DNA of 56,276 bases, from contig NZ_JASLGR010000049.1 in assembly GCF_030150155.1 (NCBI RefSeq), positions 1-56,276 on the forward strand, given 5' to 3'. This stretch comes from Nocardioides sp. (GTDB lineage Bacteria; Actinomycetota; Actinomycetes; Propionibacteriales; Nocardioidaceae). Under the pieces are notes generated by a model. It had not been told where the DNA came from. It saw only the letters and a program-made list of their open reading frames with translations, and ran no database searches. Of the stretch, positions 1 to 8,659 are shown one piece after another (the stretch's first letter is position 1; each line of letters opens with the position of its first letter). Both the position numbers and the translations under genes were made by a program.

Positions 1-576
1 CCTGAGTCCGGAGAGGCCACCATCTCACCACGGCCGTGGTGGGCGATGCCGGCCCCACACAAACTGGGTCATGCGTTCGTGGAGTTGCTTTCGCGGATCC
101 CGATGGACCGGCTACCGGTCCACGGCACCACTGCGGCGACCTTGTTCATCACCGTCTCCCTGGACCACCTGCGGTCCGGGCTGGGTGCTGCGATCGTGCA
201 GGCCCCCGCGGGCGAAGACCTGATCAGTGCCACCGAGGCACGGCGTCTGGCGTGCACCCACGACCTGATCCCCGCAGTCCTCGGGACACATGGGGAGGTC
301 CTTGACCTGGGTCGTCGCACCCGGCTCTTCAGTCCCGCCCAGGTGCGGGCACTACGGCTACGACATACGTCCTGTCAGGGCCAGGGCTGCACCAGGCCCG
401 CGTCCTACTGCGAAGCCCACCACGACACCGGCTGGATGACCGGCGGGCCTACCGACCTGGCCAACGCCCTCCTGCTCTGCAGCCGGTGTCACCACCACGC
501 CCACGACCCCACCACGACCTACGAGGTCACCGCCGACGGCACCGTCACGTTCGCTCCACGGGAGAGTCCACCGTGA
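1..576 (+). CDS. DUF222/HNH endonuclease family protein, C-terminal part (5' end outside window)
   Basis: The frame is open from base 1 with no stop, so the gene begins upstream; the first in-window Met is at 46. About 190 residues are visible. The first two thirds read like the end of the DUF222 (13E12 repeat) domain, including an ISATEARRLAC block and an AVLGTHGEVLDLGR block. An HNH nuclease motif follows: Cys-rich CTRPASYCEAHHDTGW, then GGPTDLANALLLC and HHHAHD, which supply the paired His, the Asn and the last His with zinc-binding Cys residues. Such genes are common, often multicopy, in actinobacteria and are thought to be DNA endonucleases of unknown role. The catalytic residues look intact, so nothing here suggests a pseudogene. 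Confidence 0.85.
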   Translation, partial: PESGEATISPRPWWAMPAPHKLGHAFVELLSRIPMDRLPVHGTTAATLFITVSLDHLRSGLGAAIVQAPAGEDLISATEARRLACTHDLIPAVLGTHGEVLDLGRRTRLFSPAQVRALRLRHTSCQGQGCTRPASYCEAHHDTGWMTGGPTDLANALLLCSRCHHHAHDPTTTYEVTADGTVTFAPRESPP

Positions 577-620
577 CCCAGTGCCGGGGCAGCGGCGGCC
601 CAGCGACGGGGCAGCCAGCC

Positions 621-851
621 TCAGCGGTGGTCGCCGGAGTTCGCTGCGATGGCCGCGATCGGCGGGATCACCGCGGCGATCAGGGACATCGTCACCGCCG
701 CCGGGGTGGACCACAGTCGGACCAGGGTCCAGGCGACCAGGATCAACAGCAGGCAGACTCCCATCAGCGCGAAGTACAGGCGTTCCCGTTGCTGGAGCTG
801 CTCGCCGTGCGAGCGCGGAACCTGAGTGATCGTGACGTGGTGGCGTGGCAT
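621..851 (-). CDS. DUF3099-like small membrane protein
   Basis: A 76-residue protein with a short N-terminal stretch containing HHVTITQVP, a basic REREY-like patch (QQRERLYFALMG) and two hydrophobic segments at about residues 28-47 and 52-70. This pattern matches the DUF3099 family of small actinobacterial membrane proteins, whose function is unknown. The ATG at 851 is preferred over the GTG at 860 because an AGGAGG Shine-Dalgarno site (862-867) lies 10 nt before the ATG but abuts the GTG. A plausible -10 (TACACT, 880-885 minus strand) lies upstream. The gene is convergent with the HNH gene. Confidence 0.7.
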   Translation of the reverse strand: MPRHHVTITQVPRSHGEQLQQRERLYFALMGVCLLLILVAWTLVRLWSTPAAVTMSLIAAVIPPIAAIAANSGDHR

Positions 852-926
852 GGTCCTCACCCCTCCTGGGTCTCATTCCAGTGTAGGTCGGAATACTCCT
901 GCCCCCTGCCGACGTTGCCGCACCAC

Positions 927-2141
927 GTGACCCAGAGCGCTGCCGCACCCCTCCGCAACCCTGTGTGGGCCATCCTGGCCCTGGCCGTGGGTGGCTTCGC
1001 GATCGGGACCACCGAGTTCGCGACGATGGGCGTCCTGCCCGAGATCGCCGACGGCGTCGGCGTGAGCGTGCCCTCGGCGGGGCATCTCATCACGGCGTAC
1101 GCGCTCGGGGTCGTGGTCGGCGTGCCGATCCTCTCCTTCTTCGCAGCGGCGCTGCCGCGCAAGGAGCTCCTGCTTAGCTTCATGGGCCTGTACGCCGTCT
1201 TCAACCTGATCAGCGCGCTGGTGTCGTCCTTCGGGCTGCTGACCCTGGCGCGGTTCCTCGACGGGCTGCCGCACGGCGCCTACTTCGGGGTCGCCTCGCT
1301 GGTCGCGGCCAACCTGGTCACCGAGCAGAACCGTGGTCGGGCCGTCGCCGGCGTGATGATGGGGCTCTCGGTGGCGAACGTGATCGGCGTGCCGGCGGCC
1401 ACCTGGCTCGGGCAGAGTGCCGGCTGGCGTGCGGCGTACCTGACCTGTGCGGCCCTCGCCGTCCTCACCGTCGTCCTGGTGTTCGTCGCCGTACCGCACC
1501 AGCCCGGTGACCCGAGTGCGACCGGGCGCTCGGAGGCACGTGAGTTCTTCGGCAGCCTGCAGGTCTGGCTCACGATGGCCGCCGGTGCGATCGGGTTCGG
1601 CGGGATGTTCTGCGTGTACTCCTACATCTCCAAGACCGTCACCAACGTCGGCGGCCTGGACAAGGGCGCGGTCCCGTTCTTCACCCTCGCCTTCGGTCTC
1701 GGCATGGTGGTCGGGACCTGGGCTGCCGGCGAGCTCGCGCAGTGGTCGGTCTACCGCTCCCTGATCCTGTCCGGCATCGGCGGCGGCCTCGCGCTGCTCG
1801 CGTTCTGGGCACTCGCCCCGCACGGCTGGGCGCTGTGGCCGATCGCCTTCTGCGTCTCGGCGATCTCCTCGGTCCTGGTGGTCAACCTCCAGCTGCGGCT
1901 GATGGACGTCGCGGGCAACGCCGTCACCCTCGGCGCGGCGATGAACCACGCCGCCCTCAACATCGCCAACGCCCTCGGTGCGTTCCTCGGTGGCGTCGTG
2001 ATCGACCACGGCTACAGCTACCGGGCGCCCGCCGTGGTCGGCTCGATGCTGTCGGTGCTGGGGGTCGTGATCCTGGTGTGGAGCGCCATGATCCACCGCC
2101 GTACGGCGATCACGCCGACCTTCGCGGGGGAGCACGTCTGA
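927..2141 (+). CDS. MFS transporter, AraJ/DHA1-like efflux permease
   Basis: About 404 residues with 12 predicted hydrophobic segments. The first helix holds GGFAIGTTEFATMGVLPEIA, the hallmark of the AraJ/PbuE-like DHA1 subfamily (COG2814) of proton-coupled sugar, purine or drug exporters. The open frame runs back to 486, but the upstream part is low-complexity and antisense to DUF3099, so the GTG at 927, just before the first membrane segment, is the sensible start. No good Shine-Dalgarno is visible, so the start is only approximate. The substrate cannot be predicted. trpS follows 41 nt later and probably has its own promoter. Confidence 0.85.
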   Translation: MTQSAAAPLRNPVWAILALAVGGFAIGTTEFATMGVLPEIADGVGVSVPSAGHLITAYALGVVVGVPILSFFAAALPRKELLLSFMGLYAVFNLISALVSSFGLLTLARFLDGLPHGAYFGVASLVAANLVTEQNRGRAVAGVMMGLSVANVIGVPAATWLGQSAGWRAAYLTCAALAVLTVVLVFVAVPHQPGDPSATGRSEAREFFGSLQVWLTMAAGAIGFGGMFCVYSYISKTVTNVGGLDKGAVPFFTLAFGLGMVVGTWAAGELAQWSVYRSLILSGIGGGLALLAFWALAPHGWALWPIAFCVSAISSVLVVNLQLRLMDVAGNAVTLGAAMNHAALNIANALGAFLGGVVIDHGYSYRAPAVVGSMLSVLGVVILVWSAMIHRRTAITPTFAGEHV

Positions 2142-2182
2142 CCCGGTTGGTGCCAAGCGCGTCGTACGGCGACAATGGAGGC

Positions 2183-3217
2183 ATGCCTGACGCAACCTCC
2201 ACGACGCCCGCGGCGCGCCCGCGGGTGCTCTCCGGCATCCAGCCCACCTCCGACTCGTATCACCTGGGCAACTACCTCGGTGCCGTGCGGAACTGGGAGG
2301 CGCTCCAGGCCGACTACGAGCCGTTCTTCTTCATCGCCAACCAGCACGCGATCACGGTCGAGCAGGACCCGAAGGTGCTCGCCAAGCGCACCATGATCTC
2401 CGCCGCCCAGCTGCTGGCCGCCGGTGTCGATCCCGAGCGCAGCTCGATCTTCATCCAGTCCCACGTCCCCGAGCACGCGCAGCTCTCCTGGGTCCTCGAG
2501 TGCCTCACCGGCTTCGGCGAGGCCCGCCGGATGACGCAGTTCAAGGACAAGTCCCTCAAGCAGGGCGAGGGCTCGACCTCCGTCGGCCTGTTCACCTACC
2601 CGGTGCTGATGGCGGCCGACATCCTGATCTACCGCCCGGCCTACGTCCCGGTCGGCGAGGACCAGCGCCAGCACCTGGAGCTGACCCGCGACCTCGGCCA
2701 GCGGTTCAACAGCCGTTACAAGAAGACCTTCCGCATCCCCGAGCCGTACATCGTCAAGGAGACCGCGAAGATCTACGACCTGCAGGACCCGACCGCGAAG
2801 ATGTCGAAGTCGGCCTCCTCGCCCAACGGCCTGATCGACATGCTCGGCGACCCGTTGGTCTCGGCGAAGAAGATCAGGTCCGCCGTCACCGACTCCGAGG
2901 CCGAGGTCCGCTTCGACGAGGAGAACAAGCCGGGGGTGTCGAACCTGCTGCGGATCTACTCCGCGCTGACCGACATCAGCATCGACAAGCTCGTCGACGA
3001 CTACGCCGGCAAGGGGTACGGCGACTTCAAGAAGGACCTCGCCGACGTCGTGGTCGACTTCGTCACCCCGTTCCGGGAGCGGACCTTCGAGCTGCTCGAG
3101 GACCAGACCGAGCTCAAGGCGGTCCTCGCCGCCGGTGCCGAGAAGGCCCGCGCGGTGGCGAGCAAGACCCTCGCCGACGTCTACGACCAGGTGGGCTTCG
3201 TCCCGCCGTTCAACTGA
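2183..3217 (+). CDS. trpS: tryptophanyl-tRNA synthetase
   Basis: 344 residues, the normal size for bacterial TrpRS, a class Ic enzyme that charges tRNA-Trp in the cytoplasm. The HIGH-type signature appears as HLGN at residues 27-30 after SGIQPTSDSY, and the KMSKS loop is an exact KMSKS at about 206-210. The region with GEDQRQHLELTRDL that shapes the amino-acid pocket is present. The start is the ATG at 2183. A GGAGG sits only 1 nt before it, too close for normal Shine-Dalgarno use, and a GACAAT hexamer lies 6 nt upstream, so initiation may be leaderless here too. The gene leads a probable operon with the 2H phosphoesterase (10-nt gap) and yihY (3-nt gap). Confidence 0.97.
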   Translation: MPDATSTTPAARPRVLSGIQPTSDSYHLGNYLGAVRNWEALQADYEPFFFIANQHAITVEQDPKVLAKRTMISAAQLLAAGVDPERSSIFIQSHVPEHAQLSWVLECLTGFGEARRMTQFKDKSLKQGEGSTSVGLFTYPVLMAADILIYRPAYVPVGEDQRQHLELTRDLGQRFNSRYKKTFRIPEPYIVKETAKIYDLQDPTAKMSKSASSPNGLIDMLGDPLVSAKKIRSAVTDSEAEVRFDEENKPGVSNLLRIYSALTDISIDKLVDDYAGKGYGDFKKDLADVVVDFVTPFRERTFELLEDQTELKAVLAAGAEKARAVASKTLADVYDQVGFVPPFN

Positions 3218-3227
3218 GGCCGCACCT

Positions 3228-3743
3228 GTGGTGCAGACCATCGGCGTCGTCGTTCCGGTCCCGGAACCCTGGGGGAGTGCCCTCCAGGAGTTCCGGGAGC
3301 GGATCGGCGACCCGATGGCCGACCTGATCCCGCCCCACGTCACGCTGCTGCCGCCGGTGGGGCTGTCCACCACGATGATCTCCGGCGTCGTCGACCACCT
3401 CACCGCCGCCGCGGCACAGGTGCAGCCGTTCGAGATCCGGCTGCGCGGCACCGGCACGTTCAGGCCGATTAACCCGGTGGTCTACGTTGCCCTCACCGAG
3501 GGCTCCGAGCAGTGCGACGCCCTGGAGCAGCAGGTGTGCAGCGGCCCGCTCGGCATCGACCTGGCCTGGCCCTACCACCCGCACGTCACGGTGGCCCACC
3601 AGCTGCCCGAGGAGAGGCTCGACCAGGCCGAGGCCGAGTTCGCCGACTTCGACGCGACCTTTAGCGTCGAGGACTTCACGCTCTATATCCTCGATCCCGA
3701 CGGTCGGTGGCATCCGACCCATACCTTCTCGCTCGGAGGATGA
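3228..3743 (+). CDS. 2'-5' RNA ligase / 2H phosphoesterase family protein
   Basis: 171 residues with the two HxT motifs that define the 2H phosphoesterase superfamily: PHVTLLPP (His37) and PHVTVAHQ (His119). The spacing of about 80 residues is normal for LigT/ThpR-like proteins, which act on 2'-5' or cyclic phosphodiester bonds in RNA or nucleotides. The start is one of two adjacent GTG codons at 3228 and 3231, with TGAGG of the trpS stop region as ribosome site. It sits between trpS and yihY on the same strand, so co-transcription is likely. The actual substrate is unknown. Confidence 0.85.
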   Translation: MVQTIGVVVPVPEPWGSALQEFRERIGDPMADLIPPHVTLLPPVGLSTTMISGVVDHLTAAAAQVQPFEIRLRGTGTFRPINPVVYVALTEGSEQCDALEQQVCSGPLGIDLAWPYHPHVTVAHQLPEERLDQAEAEFADFDATFSVEDFTLYILDPDGRWHPTHTFSLGG

Positions 3744-3746
3744 GGG

Positions 3747-4661
3747 ATGGCTCTCGCAGTGGTCGAACGCGCAAAGGCGACATTCGAGGACGTGCGAGAG
3801 CGGAGCAGAGCACTCGATCTGGTGCTGCGTGTCCAGGAGCACTACTCGCGCACCGGCGCCTCCCAGCAGGCCGGCGCGACGACGTACTTCGGCTTCTTGT
3901 CGTTCTTCCCGATCCTCGCGCTCGCCGTCTTCGCGATCAGCGTGATCGAACAGGTCTGGCCCGAGGCCGAGCACGGCCTCACCTCGGCGCTCAACCAGGT
4001 CATCCCGGGCCTGATCGGCACCGGTGACGGACAGATCTCGCTGTCGGACCTGGAGCGGTTCAGCGGCTGGGCCGGGGTCGTCGGCGTCCTCGGTGTCGCG
4101 TACGCCGGCACCGGCTGGGTCGACGCGCTGCGCACGGCGCTGTACACCGTCTTCGAGATCCCCGAGGACGACAAGCCCGGCTTCCTCAAGGCCAAGGGGC
4201 TTGACCTGCTGGCGATGGTCGTGATCGGGGTGGTGCTGCTGGTCTCGGTGGTCGGAGCCCAGACCCTGACCTCGTTCTCCGCCGACGTCGCCGACTGGCT
4301 GGGCCTCGGCTCCAGCGTCGCGCTCACGATCCTGGCGCACGTGGCCTCCTGGGCGGTCAGCGTGCTGCTGTTCTTCGTGATCTTCAGGCTGGTCGGCAAC
4401 CCCGGGCTGCCGCACCGCTCGCTGTGGGAAGCCTCCGCGCTGGCAGCGTTCGGCTTCGAGGTGCTGAAGATCATCTCCTTCCTGGTGCTCGGCTCGGTGC
4501 GCGGCTCCCCGGCGTTCCAGGCCTTCGGGGTGGCGCTGGTGCTGCTGGTGTGGATCAACTACTTCAGCAGGGTCACGTTCTATGCGGCGTCGTACGCCTG
4601 CGAGGTCCGGCCCCGGGTCACCGAACCGACCGAACCTACCGAACCGACGGAACCGAGCTGA
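3747..4661 (+). CDS. YihY/BrkB-family inner membrane protein
   Basis: 304 residues, six hydrophobic segments, and the family's N-terminal block (SRTGASQQAGATTYFGFLSFFPILAL) followed by a C-terminal segment ending in WINYFSRVTFYAASYACE. These match the YihY/UPF0761 (BrkB) family, often misnamed ribonuclease BN; the function is not established. GGAGGATGAGGG gives a strong ribosome site before the ATG. The last 12 residues are an EPT repeat encoded by four 9-nt units (4623-4658). The gene runs 26 nt into the convergent flavoprotein gene; a weak 6-bp hairpin (4662-4678) follows the stop. Confidence 0.9.
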   Translation: MALAVVERAKATFEDVRERSRALDLVLRVQEHYSRTGASQQAGATTYFGFLSFFPILALAVFAISVIEQVWPEAEHGLTSALNQVIPGLIGTGDGQISLSDLERFSGWAGVVGVLGVAYAGTGWVDALRTALYTVFEIPEDDKPGFLKAKGLDLLAMVVIGVVLLVSVVGAQTLTSFSADVADWLGLGSSVALTILAHVASWAVSVLLFFVIFRLVGNPGLPHRSLWEASALAAFGFEVLKIISFLVLGSVRGSPAFQAFGVALVLLVWINYFSRVTFYAASYACEVRPRVTEPTEPTEPTEPS

Positions 4662-5742
4662 ACCGGAACCGCTCCGGTGCCGAGGCCAGTCCCAGCGCCA
4701 CCTGAGCGGCCAGCTCACCGACCGCGGGGGCGTGCTTGAAGCCGTGCCCCGAGCAGGCGCTGGCCAGCACCACCGGGCCCTCGGCGTCGATCACGAAGTC
4801 GCTCGACGGCGTGGTGGAGTACAGGCAGGTCGACGCGGTGACGGTGTGGGTGTCGACCCCGGGCAGCCAGGTCCGGGCGTAGTCGACCAGCGCCTCCACC
4901 CGGGCCGGGTCGACGCTGCGGTCACGGTGGTCGGGATCGACCACCGGCCCGATCCCGTGGTGACCGATCTTGACCCCCTCCGGCGCTCCCAGCCCGTAGA
5001 CCCCGGTCCCGGTCGGCAGGGCGGCTCCCTCGTGGTGGATGAAGCTGGGCCAGGCCAGGGGTGTGGCGGCGGCCAGGTGGATCGGCTGTTCCTGCGTCAC
5101 CCGCACCGGCGGCGCTGCGGGGAACAGGTCGCCGAACAGCGTCGGAAGCCACCCGCCCGCCGCGACCACCACCCGGTCGGCGGTGATCGTGGTCAGCCCG
5201 CTCAACGTCACCAGGACGTGGTCCAGTGACGGTGAGATCCGCTCCACCCGGGTGTGGGTGCGGATCTCCACCCCGAGCGTCGCGGAGGCGGCGTACAGCG
5301 CCTGCACGGCGGCATCGGCGTCGACCCGGCCCGCATCGGGATGGACGAGTACCGAGGTGTCGAACCGCAGGCCCGGCCAGCGCCGCGCCGCCTCGGACGG
5401 ACTCAGCCGCTCGCTGCGGTGACCTGCGGCGCTCAACGTGGCCTCCAGTGCGGAGGTCACCTCGACCGGACCGTGATCGACGCCGCCTGTGAGCGTGAGT
5501 ACGTCGGCACCCGCGGCCGACTCCAGGGATCGCCACAGCTCCAGCGCCCGTGAGGCCAGCGCGACGTAGTCGGCCTCGGGGTAGGCCAGCCTGAAGATCC
5601 GTGAGGAGCCGTGCGAGGAGCCGCGGTCGTGGCCGGGAGCGAACTGCTCCACGAGCACGACCTCGGCACCGAGTCGGGCCAGCTGCCAGGCGGTGGCGGC
5701 GCCGACGACGCCGCCACCGACCACGACGACCTTCGAAGTCAT
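4636..5742 (-). CDS. FAD-dependent amine oxidase, monomeric sarcosine oxidase / N-methyl-amino-acid oxidase-like
   Basis: 368 residues. An N-terminal dinucleotide-binding GGGVVG (residues 9-14) is followed by the sarcosine-oxidase block GSSHGSSRIFRLAY. Near the C-terminus, TASTCLYSTTPSSDFVID carries a Cys (about 306) at the place where monomeric sarcosine oxidase and N-methyltryptophan oxidase bind FAD covalently, then the family motif ACSGHGFKHAP. It should oxidise a secondary or small amine to an imine with release of peroxide; the exact substrate is not readable. It is the last gene of the ABC-importer operon, 13 nt after the binding-protein gene, so its substrate may be the imported amino compound. 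Its stop lies inside the yihY tail repeat. Confidence 0.88.
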   Translation of the reverse strand: MTSKVVVVGGGVVGAATAWQLARLGAEVVLVEQFAPGHDRGSSHGSSRIFRLAYPEADYVALASRALELWRSLESAAGADVLTLTGGVDHGPVEVTSALEATLSAAGHRSERLSPSEAARRWPGLRFDTSVLVHPDAGRVDADAAVQALYAASATLGVEIRTHTRVERISPSLDHVLVTLSGLTTITADRVVVAAGGWLPTLFGDLFPAAPPVRVTQEQPIHLAAATPLAWPSFIHHEGAALPTGTGVYGLGAPEGVKIGHHGIGPVVDPDHRDRSVDPARVEALVDYARTWLPGVDTHTVTASTCLYSTTPSSDFVIDAEGPVVLASACSGHGFKHAPAVGELAAQVALGLASAPERFRFSSVPSVR

Positions 5743-5755
5743 CGACCCGACCCGT

Positions 5756-6775
5756 TCAGGAGTTGTCCAGCGGCAGCCCCGGCGGGTTGATCTGTGAGGA
5801 CGTCACCGCCTCGTTGGAGATCCCGTAGGTCTTCAGCCAGGTGGCGTACTGGCCGTTCTTGATCAGGTAGTCGATCGCCTTCGCGACCGGCTCGGCCAGG
5901 CCAGAGCCCTTCTTCACCGTCGCCGCGATCAGGCCCTGGAGGGTGGAGCCGGCACCGGAGTACGTGCCCGCGATCCGGAATCGGTCCTTGGTCTGAGCGA
6001 CCTGGTAGGCGTTGGTCGGGTTCGGGCCGAAGTAGGCGTCGATCTGCCCCGACTCCAGTGCCGCCCAGGTCGAGGTGGTGTCGGCGAAGTACTTGATCGT
6101 GATCGGCTTCTTACCCTCGGCCTTCAGCTTGTTGCTGAACTCGATCAGGATCTTCTCCTGGTTGGTGCCCGCCGAGACGGCGATCGTCAACCCGGCCAGG
6201 GGGGCCGGGTCGCCGCTGAAGGTGAGCGCGCTCTTCGCCGCCACGATGAAACTCAGGTTGTCCTGCCGGTAGGAGGCGAAGTCGTACTTCTCCTTGCGCT
6301 TCTCGGTGTCGGTGATGTTCGAGAAGCCGACGTCGGTCCGGCCCGAGTCGATCCCGACGAAGAGGTTGTCCCAGGTGGCGTTGACCACCTCCGGCTTGAG
6401 GCCGAGCACGGCTGCGACCAGACGGCCCAGGTCGGGCTCAGCACCGGTCAGGGTGGAGTCGTCGGTGCCGACGTAGGCCAGCGGCGGGAAGCCGGTGGGC
6501 AGCGCCCCGATCCCGATGGTCAGCGTGCCGGCCTGGGTGACCGCGGCCGGCAGCGTGGCGCGGATCTGTGCCACCTCCGGCACCGCCAGCGTGGTCGAGG
6601 GGTAGGAGTCGCCCGCCTTCGCAGCGATCGTCACCTGGGTGGTGCCGTCAGTGGCCTTCGTGGCGGCGGCCGCCGAAGAGGAGGCGTCGGAGCCGCAGGC
6701 GGTCAGCGAGACGGCCACGGCTGCCACCGAGGTGAGCGCTGCGAGCGTGCGGACGAGGGGACGGTGGAGGGACAT
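5756..6775 (-). CDS. amino-acid ABC transporter substrate-binding lipoprotein (SBP family 3)
   Basis: 339 residues. A type II signal ends in SLTAC, giving lipid-modified Cys27, then a low-complexity Ala/Ser linker. The mature part has the family-3 fold signatures: TLTIGIGALPTGFPPLAYVGTD, the DLGRLVAAVLG helix, DVGFSNITDTEKRKEKYDFA and GSTLQGLIAATVKKGSGLAEPVAKAI. Members bind polar amino acids, cystine or opines outside the membrane. It is the third gene of a leftward permease-ATPase-binding protein operon and is followed by the flavin amine oxidase. Together with the divergent GNAT/LLM operon, a sulfur-containing or N-substituted amino acid is the likeliest ligand (inference). Confidence 0.92.
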   Translation of the reverse strand: MSLHRPLVRTLAALTSVAAVAVSLTACGSDASSSAAAATKATDGTTQVTIAAKAGDSYPSTTLAVPEVAQIRATLPAAVTQAGTLTIGIGALPTGFPPLAYVGTDDSTLTGAEPDLGRLVAAVLGLKPEVVNATWDNLFVGIDSGRTDVGFSNITDTEKRKEKYDFASYRQDNLSFIVAAKSALTFSGDPAPLAGLTIAVSAGTNQEKILIEFSNKLKAEGKKPITIKYFADTTSTWAALESGQIDAYFGPNPTNAYQVAQTKDRFRIAGTYSGAGSTLQGLIAATVKKGSGLAEPVAKAIDYLIKNGQYATWLKTYGISNEAVTSSQINPPGLPLDNS

Positions 6776-6831
6776 CGGGTTCCTTCGGGTGGGAGGGGAG
6801 GGGGTGGTGCGGGCCGTGCCGACGTACGACG

Positions 6832-7614
6832 TCAGCGGACCCTTCCGAGAAATTCGCGGGTGCGAGGGTGGCTGGGTGCGTCGATCACGGCCGCGGGCGG
6901 CCCCTGTTCGACGATTACGCCGCCGTCGATGAAGACGACGTGATCGGCGACCTCGCGGGCGAAGCCGATCTCGTGGGAGACGATCACCAACGTGGCGCCG
7001 TCGGCGGCCAGGCGGTGGATCACGGCCAGCACCTCGCCGACGAGCTCGGGGTCCAGTGCCGAGGTGGGCTCGTCGAAGAGCAGGACCTCGGGCTCCAGTG
7101 CCAGGGCCCTGGCGATCGCCACGCGCTGCTGCTGTCCGCCGGAGAGCTGGCGCGGGAAGGCGTCGCCGCGCTCGCCGAGACCGACCCGGCCGAGTAGCTC
7201 GACGGCGCGGGCCCGGGCCTCGCGCCGGGGGAGCCGGCGATGGGCCAGCAGCGGCTCGGCGACGTTGTCGGCCGCGGTCAGGTGGGCGAAGAGGTTGAAG
7301 CTCTGGGCGACGAACCCGATCCGGGTGCGCTGGCGGCGGATCGCCCGCGGCGCCAGCTCGTGCAGCCGGCCGCGGCGCTCCTCGACCCCGATCAGCTCGC
7401 CGCCGACGGCGACGTAGCCGGTGTCCAGGGGCTCGAGGTGGTTGATAGCCCGGAGCAGGGTGGACTTGCCCGAGCCGGACGGCCCGAGGATCACCGTCAC
7501 CGATCCGGCCGGCAGGGCCAGGTCGATCCCGGAGAGGACCTGCTGGCCGGCGAAGGCCTTGCGGGCCGCGCGGACCTCCACGGCGGCCACGACGGCCACG
7601 GCGGGGGCGCTCAT
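6832..7614 (-). CDS. amino-acid ABC transporter ATP-binding protein
   Basis: 260 residues with Walker A GPSGSGKS (44-51), signature LSGGQQQR, Walker B LLFDEPTSALD and the switch His in IVSHEIGF. The closest known group is the polar amino-acid importers (GlnQ/TcyN/HisP). The ATG at 7614 overlaps the permease stop as ATGA, so the two are translationally coupled. An open frame continues upstream but is only the permease in another frame. The gene lies between the permease and the binding protein. Confidence 0.95.
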   Translation of the reverse strand: MSAPAVAVVAAVEVRAARKAFAGQQVLSGIDLALPAGSVTVILGPSGSGKSTLLRAINHLEPLDTGYVAVGGELIGVEERRGRLHELAPRAIRRQRTRIGFVAQSFNLFAHLTAADNVAEPLLAHRRLPRREARARAVELLGRVGLGERGDAFPRQLSGGQQQRVAIARALALEPEVLLFDEPTSALDPELVGEVLAVIHRLAADGATLVIVSHEIGFAREVADHVVFIDGGVIVEQGPPAAVIDAPSHPRTREFLGRVR

Positions 7615-8621
7615 CGGGTCACCTCGGCGAGTCGGACCCGGGCGCCGCTGAGGCTGCGTCGCAGACGCTGCCACGGTGTCGGCGGCAGCGTGCGGACGGC
7701 ACCGCGGGCGTAGTACCGCTCGATGTAGTACTGCGCGACGGACAGCACCGTCGCGATCACCAGGTACCAGGCCGAGCCGGCCAGCAGGATCGGCACGATG
7801 TCGTTGGGGGTGCGGCTCTCCAGGATGTAGACGGCGGTGAACATGTCGGCCAGACCGACGTAGTAGACCAGCGAGCTCATCTTCACCAGCCCGATCAGCT
7901 GGTTGACGTAGCCCGGCACGATCGAGCGCAGCGCCTGAGGCAGCACGATCCGCAGCAGCCGGCGACGCGGGGAGAGGCCGAGCGCGGTGGCCGCCTCGAT
8001 CTGGCCGGCGTCCACGGACAGGATGCCGCCGCGGATCAGCTCGGCGGCGTAGGCGGCCTCGTTCATCGCCAGCGCCACCACGCCCGCGACCAGGGCGGGC
8101 AGCAGCAGCGGCGTCTGGGTGCTGAACAGGGCCGGCAGCAGCGGCAGCTTCAGGGCCAGGGTGGGGAAGAACTGGGAGGCGTTGAAGACGATGATCAGGA
8201 GCACCGTCAGCGGCAGCGACCTGAAGAACCAGATGTAGAACCAGGCGGCGGCGTTGACCAGCCCCGAGCCCGACAGCCGGGCCAGGGCCAGGACCACCCC
8301 GAGGACGAACCCGAGGACGCCGGCGTACAGCGTCACCAGCAGGGTCAGGCGGAGGCCCTGGAGCACCACCGGACGGGTGAAGTACCCCCAGAAGAGCTCC
8401 CACTGGTAGTTCGGGTTCCGCGCGATCCCGGTCACCAGCGAGACCAGCAGCAGGGCGACGACGGCGCTGATCGTCCAGCGCACCCAGTGTCGGCGGGGGA
8501 CGGCGCGCTCGCTGAGCACGGCGGGGGCGGCGGTCGTGGTGATGGAGGTGGTGGGCGCCGGCGATGCCGTAGCGGCGAGGGTCGGGCTCGGGTCGAGCGC
8601 GGGTTCGGATGTGACACTCAC
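7611..8621 (-). CDS. amino-acid ABC transporter permease
   Basis: 336 residues from the GTG at 8621, which has GAGGAG 4 nt upstream; the longer ATG start at 8657 has no ribosome site. A cytoplasmic, low-complexity N-terminus of about 50 residues precedes five or six membrane segments. The EAA loop that docks on the ATPase is clear: EAATALGLSPRRRLLRIVLPQA, as is the polar amino-acid permease block RGGILSVDAGQIEA. It heads the leftward operon permease - ATPase - binding protein - flavin oxidase. Only one permease gene is present, so the transporter is presumably a homodimer in the membrane. Confidence 0.93.
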   Translation of the reverse strand: MSVTSEPALDPSPTLAATASPAPTTSITTTAAPAVLSERAVPRRHWVRWTISAVVALLLVSLVTGIARNPNYQWELFWGYFTRPVVLQGLRLTLLVTLYAGVLGFVLGVVLALARLSGSGLVNAAAWFYIWFFRSLPLTVLLIIVFNASQFFPTLALKLPLLPALFSTQTPLLLPALVAGVVALAMNEAAYAAELIRGGILSVDAGQIEAATALGLSPRRRLLRIVLPQALRSIVPGYVNQLIGLVKMSSLVYYVGLADMFTAVYILESRTPNDIVPILLAGSAWYLVIATVLSVAQYYIERYYARGAVRTLPPTPWQRLRRSLSGARVRLAEVTR

Positions 8622-8659
8622 GCGAGGCTCCTCAGGGTGGGGTGGTCGTGCTGTCACGG

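Noticed and set aside
486..926. Long 5' extension of the MFS frame back to 486
   Set aside because: It would add 147 low-complexity residues antisense to a small membrane-protein gene and overlap the HNH gene; the membrane protein begins naturally at 927.
6821..6833. GACGT-N3-ACGTC palindrome between the ABC ATPase and binding-protein genes
   Set aside because: The stem is only 5 bp and overlaps the ATPase stop codon; too weak to call a terminator or operator.
7615..8403. 523-residue frame joining the ATPase to an upstream Pro/Arg-rich region
   Set aside because: The upstream part is the permease gene read in another frame; the ATGA junction at 7611-7614 gives the true ATPase start.
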